This document shows positions 49,701 to 61,700 of a stretch of 64,000 bases of DNA, piece by piece. The notes below the pieces were generated by a model. The model worked only from the letters and a program-made list of their open reading frames with translations. It made no database searches and had not been told where the DNA came from. Position 1 is the first letter of the stretch. Each line of letters opens with the position of its first letter. Location of the stretch: the NCBI GenBank assembly GCA_004794655.1, contig SMMW01000555.1, forward strand, positions 4,869,001-4,933,000. Reading direction: 5' to 3'. Both the position numbers and the translations under genes were made by a program. The stretch comes from Marisa cornuarietis. Taxonomy: Eukaryota > Mollusca > Gastropoda > Architaenioglossa > Ampullariidae.

Positions 49701-52700
49701 TAAAATACTCTTCATGCGCTTAAAAAAAGTGGAACGCGTTGTCAATGCAGACACAAAGATTGTAACTTTACAAGCCCGGTCTTTCACAAAATCACCGGTA
49801 GCTCAAAGAACTCTGTTCGAGGTCGATATACTTGTCATTGAAGTCATTTGAAGTTCCATAAACATTTTATTTAAAACATGAATACTGTTTCTTTTTTAAA
49901 AAGTTCTTAAAGTTCGTTCTTTAACGGCAAAGTAGCGATGCATTCAACTTCCGGAGTGTCTCTAAGTCCCACTGTACTGGTAAATGTATTGGCAATGTCT
50001 GGTGCTTAGAGCTATACGAAACGGGACCAAGCCACTCCTCTCCGTTTTCTGAACTGGCTACCTATCCGTTCTTGCATCCAGTACAAACTGTCCGTGGTGC
50101 GTTTTTAATTTCTTTGCAGGGTCCTACCCTGACTATTTCTCTGAACTTCCTTTTAGATTCCAGCCAGGCAACTACGCTCTTCGTCTGATGACCGTATCCC
50201 GACGTATCCTTTATCCCTTTTAAAAATAATTTCTAATGCGCAAAATGGTCATCGGCATGGCCCGTCAAGAAAAGTAGGGAGGCCGGAGACACATTTGACA
50301 AGTGCGTCGGTTTACAGTGCGCGAGCCTGAAATTATCTGGAAATGGGCAGGTTGGTTGGTTGAAGTGCTCCCTCTTAGAGGTGGATTTCGCACTATAAGG
50401 GGAAAGGAAACCGGAATACCCGGAGAAAAATAGCGACGGTCAGCCCTATGAACAGATGTTCCGAGACGAAATCTGAGCCCTGGGCCTCTCATTGCAGTGG
50501 TGACAAGCGAGCGTTTTTAACCACTACACTATTGGGTACCCTACATGGGCCGGCACGAGTATTCACACACAAAAAATGCACCTATGCACGCCCGCGCATG
50601 TGTACTCATATACATACACTCTCGATGACTCAGCAAGTCCGATATAAGCATATGCATGAGTTTTCTTTTATTTTTACAGACATTTCTCGCAAGCAGCTCA
50701 CTCAATCTGCTTCCCATTCGGTAGCCAATCGCAGACCGACTGATATCTCTGGACCGAATACAAAATGATCTGCAACGTTTGTGACGGCCGATGTCTTGGA
50801 AGAGTCCGCGCCTGAAGCAAGGCGAGAGAGAGTGTTGGCCACGCGCACCACAACCTGGGTGCGCGCGACAGCGCGTGCGGCTTCGCCACGTGTCTGGAAC
50901 TCAGCACTACACTTCAGGTCTTCACATCTCTCTCCTTCGCTCACTGTCCACCCCCTTCTCTGTCGCCCAGGTCCACTTCTGGCAGTGGGCAGCGGATCGT
51001 GCTGGGTAGCAGAACACGCGCTCATCCGCCCACACAAAATTTTCCGGCGAAGGACGAACTTGAGTGTGTTATACGCCCGGCGCAAGGAGAAAAAAAAAAG
51101 TGAATTAGGGTTTTCTGATGTCAGATCCTCCCCAGCCTGCTGCTCACGTAAGGTTTCTTGCAGCCTTTTTTGGTTTCTGGAAACTTCTGAAGTGTGATAA
51201 ATAGCTTACAAATGCCAGGGTTGGATTTAATGAGGTCATGGAAATAAGTATGAAATGCTGTTTTCAACTGCAAGACGACTTCGCTAAGTGTGGTCTGAAT
51301 TGTCGACTTGCTACTTAAAATAAGCGACTGAAAACATTTTAAAGACCGCACCTGCACACCAGCCAAGGGCGATTTTTGGAAGTTAAGCCGATAAACATGA
51401 GTTTAACTTAAGACCTCTCACGAAACCTATGTTGTATATCTGTCTTTCTCTCTTCCATTTTTCTTTCTTTCCTTCTTTTTGTTTTCATTTCTTATCAGTT
51501 CTACTCGTAGCAGAAGAAAATTAAAGCCAAGGTGAAGCAAGATGAAATATCAAGCCGCCAGAACCGAGAATCAAGCGAATATTTGGTGCATGTGGACAAA
51601 GAAACATTTTGCAAGATGCAATTTTCTAATCATGTGAAGTGAGAGGTTTGACTGTATCAACCAACCCAACCTTCTTCTCGACCAGCGGCCGTCCCTGTGC
51701 GGATTTTTGTCTTTGTCTATTAGGCCCCAGCCTTCTTCAAAAACACACCCACACACACTACTATCTGTTGTTATTTTCTACTTATCCCGTCTTTCTAGCT
51801 TCAACCGATTAAACCTTTATTTATTTATGTTTTCATTTCAGGCTGGATATGGTGAAGTTTGCTCTTGAGCACATTAGCTCTGATCCCTAGAGCTACAAAG
51901 AACGACGGAAGCGCTGCGAAGTAATCCACCCGCGTAGTTAAAAGGGTGGAACTTTCAGGTGGTCCCTCTACTGGATCTCCGCCATGAGAAAATTACAGCG
52001 ACTCCCCGGGACAAAGCAGGCAGCGCTCTTCAAGTTGCTTTGCTGTAAACACAGCTAGATCCCTGCTCCAAATGAACTCTCTAGCGCCACCGGAAACATG
52101 CCCTACTTCTGGTTCCAACCGCTTTGATGGACCGAACTAAAAAACAAAAATAAATAAATAAATAAAATAACGAATTTTATGAAGAGACTTCTGGGAAGGA
52201 CATGAGATCTGCAAAGGAGCACCTGAGGACAGACCCACCACGTTCGCTGGATCCGCCCCCTCTCCAAAAGCTAGTTTTACTTGTCACTCCGCAAGCAAGT
52301 CTGGAACGCCTGGGCTATTTCCGGACTGCCATGAGGCTACAGCAAGCGGGTTTTAAATTTCCGGACAAGATTCTTCAAGACTTTGATCATCATCGTTATT
52401 CTTCTGTATCGTCATTCTGTCTATAGACAGGTCTGTAAAGGCAGCACGTTCAAGCCAAACGACCGGCCAAGAGGAGAATCGGTGAGGCTAAGAGGAAAGA
52501 ACGCTTTTAATGCAAATGCGTACAGGTCGGTCACCGTCATTATCTTCGACGACAAATCGCTACATGTCTAAGGTTGTTGTTTAACTTTGAGGTGTCCACT
52601 CTTCATTCATCCACACATTGCTGGAGTCCATCCTTCTAGAAAATACGAGCAATAACTGGCGGACAAGAACACACCTGTGTGCTAGTTCACGACGGTGTAT

Positions 52701-55700
52701 TCGTTAAAGACGAATGTTTTTTTTCTCAAAGGTGTGTTGTCAAAATGACGGTACTAGATGAAGAGTAGCAGATGACTCGTAATATTTATTTCCGCAAACG
52801 CTGCACACTCACGGCATGCAATAATAGCTCGGCGGGTGAACCTTGTTAAATTTGGAAATAAAAAACAAAACAAGCGAGCAACACGACTACAAACATGCTG
52901 GGTACCACGAACTCCGCTCACCACGTCGAGAAGACTTCCGCTGTCTCGCGGGTTTTCTCTCTCTCGGCTTTCTTCCTGGATCACTACGACGTTAATATCA
53001 CCACCAACTGGCACAGCGACAATAACAGCCATAGCTGCCTTCTGTCGCCGGACACATGCCTGGACGTGGCGGCTGCTGCGGTCCGCGACTTTGGCGGAGA
53101 CCGTGGTGGCGCGGCAACGGTCGCGACTGCCGTGGATGCGGAACGCGGCGCGACGCTGCTGGAGCAGCTGCACGAGGTCGCGACTTTCAGAGCCTCCCTG
53201 CTGCTGGTGATGTGGGCCCTACCCGTTGTCATTGGCGTCGGAGTGGCCGGCAATCTCCTCAGCCTGTGGGTGCTACTCCGGCGCGGCATGCGAAGAACCT
53301 CCGCATGCAGGTAAAGCATATATTTTTTTTTTTTTTTTTATTTTTTGTCTTTTCGGGTTCACTAGTGGCAGTCCTGATCATATATGATGCGATAGCGTCC
53401 TGCATTTCAACTGTCAGTGACAGAAGCATGTGACACGATGATTTTAGTCTTGCATCGATCTCGTATCTCGCACGGCAGTAGCGAGATAAAGGTTTTGACC
53501 ATTGCAGACAAACCAGACAAATGAGAGTTATATACTTGGTGACTTGACAGTTATATAAAAACTTCGCCGATGTTTGGTGACTTGAGAGTTACATTAACAG
53601 GTAAATCAGCAATACGCAAGTTTTGACAAAATGCACCGCTTTAGGCGGCTCTAATGTAGTTGGTGACTTGCGTCGTCTTGCTGCCGTGTGCAGGTACCTG
53701 GCTTGTCTGGCTGTAGCCGACACCGCCGTGCTGCTTACGTCGGCCTTCAAGACCTGGGTGCGGGTAGTTTGGGGAGAGGAACTCCTGCACGTGTCGCCAG
53801 CCTCCTGCAAGCTCTTCATCTTCTTCACGCACCTGTCGCTGACCTGCGCCGCCTGGCTCATCGTTGCCGTCACGCTCGAGCGATTTCTGGCCGTGTGGTT
53901 GCCGCTGCGGGCCTCCGAGGTGTGCAGTGTGGGCCGCACGCGCGGCGTCATCGCAGGGCTGCTGCTGACGCTGGGCCTTATCAACGCCCACATCTTCTGG
54001 ACGGCGGAGCTGGTGCCTGTTCCCCCCCGCCATGCCCTTAGCTCTTCCGGCGTGCAGTGCGCCAGCTACGCATACGAGACGCTGGCCTGCGAGGTGTTTC
54101 CCTGGGTGCACCTGGCGCTCTACTGCTTTCTCCCGGCGGGCTTCCTCCTCGTCCTCAACACCCTCATCCTCGTCAAGCTCTTTCAGCACCGTAAGGCGCT
54201 GGAGGAGCGTCAGAACTCCATGGTCACCATCCCTGTGAGAAACCTACACCACGTGCATCACCTTCACCATCACCACAACCAGCAGCCACATCAGCGCAAA
54301 CTTTTGACGACCACGACCATCACCAAGATTCTGCAGCAGCAGCAGCAGGGTTCGAACCCGCTGCGCCCACAGACCCTGACGCAGGCATCCATATCGTCAT
54401 CCTCGTCCTCATCGTCGTCGCATCAGTTCCACCGCCGGCTGGCGCCGATGCTCCTGGGCATCTCCTTCGCCTGGCTACTGCTGACCACGCCGCAAACCAT
54501 CTACAACCTCGCCGCCGCCGCCCCGACCTCCCTGGAGGAGATGGGCCGCCAGCAGCTGGTCCGCACCGTCTGCTTCGTTCTGATGTATGTCAACCACGCC
54601 CTCAACTTTTTTCTCTACTGCATGACGGGACAGCGCTTCCGCCAAGAACTGCGCCGCGTGCTGACCTGCCTGGACCGTGAGCGCCGCGTGCACCTCAAGC
54701 GAACGCTCTTCGACTCCTGCGCCGGCAACAGCCGCGGGGGTACGGGCAGTAGCGGTAACGAGCCGGGTCGCCGTAAGGAGAACAGTCCTCTCGACAGCGG
54801 CTACCCACTGATGGAGCGTAAGCACCGCTCGCGGAAACAAGAGTCCCACGCCTCGTCGTGAAGCGGGGGCACAACGACGCTGTGCAGAATAATCTGACGT
54901 AAAACAAAAAAGAAACCTTCGACTGTTACCTAACACTTCATGACCTACGAAGCGGCTAAGCTGCGGAAGACAAAACTACAGGGCATCCCAAGGTATCAGT
55001 GGTCCATCCAGATAAAACAGTGGGACATCCAGGTATGTTATTCAGAACATCCATGTGAATGGATCAGTAATACATAATATATATATATATATATTAACAT
55101 CTGGATATATCACTGGGATATCCTGACATAACTGTAGGACTTCCATCGATTTGCAGTTTTGTCAAAGAACAGCTCTCATGCTTTTCAAATAAAATCAAGT
55201 TCTCTATAAAGGCGTCTACGAAATACGAGTGACAATTAAGTGTATTAGGATGAAGACGATTTTTTGGTCTCCACCCACAGGATTCTAGTGTTCACTCTTG
55301 CAATAGGCACTATGATGGAACTGAACGTCTCAATAAAAGTGAGGGGACAGCTAACTCAGCAAATGTCTTTGGATGTTGTTTCCTCAATGTTTCTAATTTT
55401 TGCTGACAAGGAAAACCTTTAAATATGTGTTTAAATATTTGAAGTTGTGAATGGACAGTAAGAAATTGCCTGATACACTACTTTTCAACATTATCAATTA
55501 AAATGGTTAAACTGAAAGTAAAATATCTTCAGCTGTCTCGATTTATTGAACCGCATATTGTGGCAGTATAGTGTCCTCAAGGTTCTTATTTTTTTGATCA
55601 TCGAACACCAACTTGGTAATCTCAGTGTCAACTAGGTTTATATTTATTATTACAAATCTTCAACTTGGCAAGTATTTGACAGTTCCTATTTTCCACTAAT

Positions 55701-58700
55701 ATGATGATATATTTGTGTGATTATCAGCTTCAGTCACTTTATCCCTGTAGGTGCAGAGGAATTTTATATGATAAAATATGGGTAAAACATTATCCTCTTC
55801 CTGTCCACATGGGAAATGAAACACATTCATGTCACACCTCATTATGGAAAATGAATGATCATCAACCGATAATAAAACAAAACATAATCTCAGTGCTTTT
55901 GTCAACAAGTATCATTATATAAGTGAAACAAACCTAATCACAAAAACTGATTTCCATTAATTTGTCTCTTGAAATGTTTAATGTAAAGCTTCTTCTGTGA
56001 GGATCATCACTTTTCAATTGTGGAATGGACCTAATGTTGCTCTTATGCTGATCATGTTTTTGTAAAATTTTTCTTAAATTTTTTTTTGTCTGGCACCTAA
56101 ATAAATTGAAATGGAAAGAATGAATTTACATTTGTTTTATGCTGCTGATAAGAGATTAAAAATGTACACAGCAACCTGTTCAATATCAAAGTGAGTGTTC
56201 AACAGTATTTAATAAAACCTCCACATTACCCATGTTTCTCCATCCCTTCGTAATCCATCATCATAGCGATGCTAATCCACCCGCCCCTCTCAGCATGGTG
56301 GAGAAGGTTATGATAAGGTTTTTAATAGATGATGACTAAATATAATGCATTCTGCCTGCAGACTCTGTAAAAAGTGGGCTTACAATGTAACTATCAACAT
56401 TGTATGAACAGAACAGCATAATGTAGTAAGTTGAAAAGTCATACACCAAGAACATAAACTGCAACTGTCTGTAATATTTCTAGAGTACAAATTACAGGTT
56501 GCACATCTAAAATATTTGTAAAATGAGAATACCAAGTAAAATCTGAAACATATGACTGCATATTTATTACTCTGGATTTTTTTTCACCCTTTGATAACCT
56601 AAATGAACTGAACCTGAAAGTCATATTCTTCCTCCCATATCATAGGCTTTTGATTACTGTCATTATATGTAATTCAAGCCACATGAACCTCAGTATCTGT
56701 ACTGATTATCGAGAGAGAGATGTGATTGTTCACATGAAATGCAAAAGTATATAAGTCCCATTCAAGTGTTGTGTTTTGAATGACCTGGCTCAGTTTAAAA
56801 CATGTTACAGAGTCCTTAAATCTGAGGAAATACCCCCTTCCATTTTTCAGGTAAAATGATTTCAAACATTCATTCTGATATATCAATACAGTTTGGTCAT
56901 CAAGATTCAACCAACAGGAAAGCTGTGCATAAATGAGGCAAAAAATGCTTGAATCTCCCCAATGGTTCAAAATTATTCACTCAGCTTTTAGAAAAAAAAG
57001 CTCTTTTTACAGTCCATAACAATTACATGAAATTAATTTTACTTTGTAACCAAACAAAATTATAACCAAGAGATGGCATGGTAATAGAACTATTACAACA
57101 GAGGGAAAGGGAGAGGCAACTGACCTGTCTGATCTTTTCCACTGCTAGTGTTGAAATGTAAGCCATGACATACAGCTCCTGCCATTGGGGTGTTTCATGA
57201 AGTTTGGCCAGCACTGTATACATGAAGATGCACAAGAACGCCAAGTACCCCAGCTGTCACAGATAGGGGATAACAGGAATGATAAGAGCATTCACGGATA
57301 GAACAGATTATAACATTTGCCTTAGAATAGATAACACTGTGTTATGATTTCATTATGGATAGCACAGATTATAACATTTGCCTTAGATTAGAAAACTCAA
57401 CACAAAATATTAATGTACAGAACAGTGTTATGACTTCACACACACACACACACATATCAATTGTTAAGCCATCACTGGTCGTATCTAGCATGACAGATGA
57501 AATCAATGTCAGGTGTGGCATGGTTTTCAGGGACAATATTGATCAAAGAAGTGCTCACTGGTGGCATCAATAACTGTCATATGTTATCATAGGTAATGTC
57601 ATTTATCATAGGTTATATTTAGGTAATAAACATACTAAGCAAAAGACAGTAAATGTGGTACCTGTATCTATGTCACCAAATGTCCCCAGAAAATTATTGA
57701 AAATCTAAAATTTGAAATCAACTGACCGTGTGAAGCCAGAATTTGGTGATGGGGGCATTGTAAAATTCATACAGCTTCTTGCTGGCTCGCAGCTGGCTCT
57801 TCTTTCGCTTGAGAGGCAGAGCCGACATGGTGCTAGTGTCCATGGGTACAGAGCCATTCTCATTTTTGGGGGCTGTGGAATGCATAGGAATGCTGTTCTC
57901 TGACGCCTCCTCTGCCATCAAGTCCTGCAAGAACAAAAATAAAGGAGAGGTCAATCAGGGGCCTTGCTACAACATGACACTTCATGATCTTTTTTGTGCC
58001 AGTAGTTGGTCTGGTTATGTGATGGCCATTCAGCTGCTGACACTTCTTCAGCGGCAGAAGTGCTATATACCCTTTCTCAGTCAAGAACACCATAAATGAT
58101 CTGCGTGCAGCACATGCAATAGCAATCTAAGTCATACATAATACAAGTATGCTTATTCAAAGCTGCTATTATAGTGACAATCAGGAAACAAATTGAAATA
58201 AGTATACAAAACTAAAAACTAGAAAGGCAATCCCTTTCAGGTTCATGTGCAAGACATTCTGCTCACTTGAAGTTAATAGGCCAATATTCATTATTTAACT
58301 ATCCTCTTTTCAAAACTCAACTCGAGGTTGTATCTATAGCATTTAAAAGAAAAAGCTAGCTACATAGTTGTATCTATACTCAACTCTGGCAGCAATTATT
58401 ATGAAAACAAAACACCAATGATTTCGATAGTTTTACCAGCCATGGCTGTTATTAAGACTTTTAAGGTTTTTTTTAAAATGAACTTTATACCTGTTTAAAC
58501 TCAAAAGCTATCACTTTGGGTGCATGTGTAGTCATTTATGCAATGCCATTATTCAGCTTTTGGTACCTTTTAAATTTCTTAGACTATGAAACAGTTATGC
58601 CAGATTTAAAAAGAGGATTGTTGACAAAAATTGTTCTTTTTAACAGCCTTGTTATATTGTTGATGGTATGAACATATCTAAAATTACCTCTATGAATATG

Positions 58701-61700
58701 TGAAAGTCTGAGCTACAGATTTAAAAATAATAAAATCAAAAAATTATGTGCAAATATCACAACTAACAGATAAACTTCTGGTTTTGACTGTTTAATGCTG
58801 AGACGCTGTAAAAGCTATGTATTCTTATAATTTGTGCTGTTTCTCTTCTAAACATAAAGACAAATCTTTATAATTATTATTCTTCTTTGCGTAACATTGA
58901 TTACTTACATAACTGCAAATCGATTCACCTAAGAAACAATTGCCGCTGATGGTAGGTGGAATGCTTTTTTAAAGAAATAATTGGGTAATCAACCCAAGAA
59001 AATGCTATAAATATTGATGTTAATATTTTTTCTACAAAAAGCAACTTACAACAGTTTAAAGTTAAACTTGAACTTCTCTTGATGTCATGAAACTTAGGTC
59101 AATTAATCAATATCTTGTAGGCACAGATGTTCCAAGTCTGCTTATAACCTACTACAATAGAACTAAAAAGAACTTTGTGCATGTGTAAACTACTTTATAT
59201 TATTAAATGAATGTAATATTTAAGATACTGAAACATGAAACGTTTTTTAAGATAATGCAAAAACAACTATAAACCATCAAAACTTTTGGCTTTCTTCTTA
59301 AACTTAGAAAAACTGGTTGTTACCTTATATTAAAGACTGATCATTTTAATAAGAATTCCATTCCTGATGGTTAAACTTGCAACTTTGAATAACAACTGAA
59401 AACAGTTTTCAAAACACAAAAACATACATTCACCTTTTAAATATGCTGAAAAAAACTGTTCAGTGATAATTTGAAATTCTGGAAATTCTCATTAATGACT
59501 TGGGAAGCAGCACAATGATGCACAGAACCTAAACGAGACAAGTTTATGGCTAAATAACATTTCTAAATTTCTCTTCTATCCTCATCCTACAATATAACTG
59601 AAAAGTAGAGTTAACTGCTAATAACACACATTACTGCTGACGAGGACAAACAGATCTAATTTGATATGATGCTTTCTACCAAAATGATTTTTTGTAACGA
59701 GTTAGTTAACTAAACATTCTTCAGCATGCAGTGTTGTGTTGTAAAAAAATGTCATGCATTGCAACCCTTTACCTGTTGTGAAAATGTGAAGTGTTAAGGT
59801 GTTTATGAAGGCATCATCTGTCTGATGGACACATGCAAAAAACTGAATAAATACAGAAAGACAGGAGGTCAAGTAGGCCAGTTTGAGCGTTAAGCACAAA
59901 GTCCCTTCTTCCCATGTCTGATAAGTATAACCTACAACCAAAAACTGATCAGCTGTTTTAATGGTTTTTCTGAATAGATATTATTACATGCTACCTCTTA
60001 CTCTCTTGCCACAGCTACAACCCCGTATGGGAGATTCCTTAAAACCTCATTAGTAGTCAGCCCTAATCCACGACTAAATCACATGATATCCAGAGGAACT
60101 GATAAAGCTGCCTGACTGGTCTAGTCATGTTATTAGCTGACACTGTGATTCTTTTCTTCCCCTTGATTATGGGATAACTCCAGCTATCATACTCACCCTT
60201 CTAACATATCTTCGTGTCTGGAAAGATATGGCATATTTTAATGCTACCTTGCAATGTCAATCTTAAGGATGCTAAGCTTTCAGACTTAAAAAGAAAAATA
60301 TTAAGGCAGCTCACCAAACACTAGGCCTAACCAGATTACCTAATGAGTTTAGCTGGAGTTTCTCGACCATCTGGCCAGTTTCACAGGTTTCACAGATCAT
60401 TTGTTCTCTGCCCAGAACTCCTGATGCGCTTGTAACCACCTACTGCCTTAGTCTAGGAAATGACCTTTTTCAGACAAGAATTTTCCTAGACACCGCCCCC
60501 CTCCCCCCAAAAGAAAAGTTGTTTACATCACTGTCTTTACCAAATGAACACAACTTTCTCCCACAAATCCTCCAACATCGGACTACTTTATATCCACTTC
60601 ATCACTATGGTGCATCTGAAGTACAAACAGGGTTTTGTAGTAATACGACGCATGCTTGTGGTTAGGGAAAAATCCTGTAAGGTTGTAGATATGTTGGCAA
60701 ACTTATACAGATGCATTGGTCTGCTCTGAAAAATTGTACTTACGTGGCCTTGATGCTGTAAAAACGCACATAGTTTCAATGAAGCCTTAGCAGTATAAGC
60801 ACTTTCATATGAAAGGTTTATGGGATGTAAATCTTTGCTAATGACTGGATAAAGGTCAGAGCAAGATATACTGTTTTCCAAAATCCAAATATCCCCTGCC
60901 ATTCTTAAGTTACACTCCACACACAAAGGTTAACATTACAGACATCAGGATGTACATGGATATGTTTACATTGTCAAGGCAACAGCCAATGGGAGAACTG
61001 GGTAGGTGTATCAGTGGAAGGGTGGGGGATTAGTGTTTTACGTTGAACAAGCATCTAAGGCTATATCACAGCAAGGCAGCGAGCCCTGTAAACAGATGCC
61101 ACATGGAGAGAAAGAACAGCTTGCCTAAGACAAGAGCTGAACCCAGGACAGCCAACCTTCACTGTATTGGTGACAGGCGCTAACCGCTGCACCACAGGAC
61201 TGCCCTGCGTATCGGTGAAAAACATCTGACACGTTTGATCTCTTATTGTGCATGATGATGTTTGTAAATTTGCATCTCTAGAAAGGGAGGTATTCACCCA
61301 AATTTGGGAAAACAGCATCTTGCACTGAGCTGATTAGAGAAATAAATTACATCCCATTCAACCTTTTAATTGCGAGGCATATGAATCATGCACAATGACT
61401 AGGTCTGTCTGCACTCACCTGTTGATCATGCTGTTTTTCTTTTGGGAAAGGGGCAACAGTCATATAATGTCATTTTAAACCTCAAGCAATTAATGTATGA
61501 AACCCATGCTGTATGTACAATTAACGAAAGCATAATCTGAAAACTGACACCAAACATAAAAGGGATGTAATCATGCAAGGACTGTCATGATTTGTCATCA
61601 CCATGTGTGCATGATGATGCAACCATGTGCTGTTGCAAAGGCAACACTCCCCCCATCCCCTGCCATCATCAATGCTGTCAGTGAGATAAAACCACTTTCC

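Larger units (their letters stand above)
25761..57124 (-). other. 31.4-kb TRPM intron hosting a nested GPCR gene
   Basis: The donor follows EKIRQ and the acceptor precedes IIASEPTKVS. The joined peptide aligns without gap to TRPM S2-S3 linkers, so no coding exon is missing between them. It contains the GPCR at 52895-54861 (plus strand), at least eight SINE pieces, a LINE remnant and a candidate DNA transposon. The stretches between listed items (for example 29100-31200, 33500-35200, 40600-43500, 46850-48600 and 51000-52800) show only short frames without family features. Confidence 0.9.

Noticed and set aside
51836..51890. possible exon after a good TTTCAG acceptor (LDMVKFALEHISSDP-stop)
   Set aside because: Fifteen codons only, no donor or partner exon, no known match.
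53623..53693. ATG at 53623 as the GPCR start
   Set aside because: That start would remove TM1. The acceptor at 53693 joins perfectly to the TM1 exon (RRTSACR-YLACLAVAD).
59702..59941. possible alternative TRPM exon in the 4.65-kb intron
   Set aside because: The translation has no TRPM similarity and no good splice sites at the right phase.
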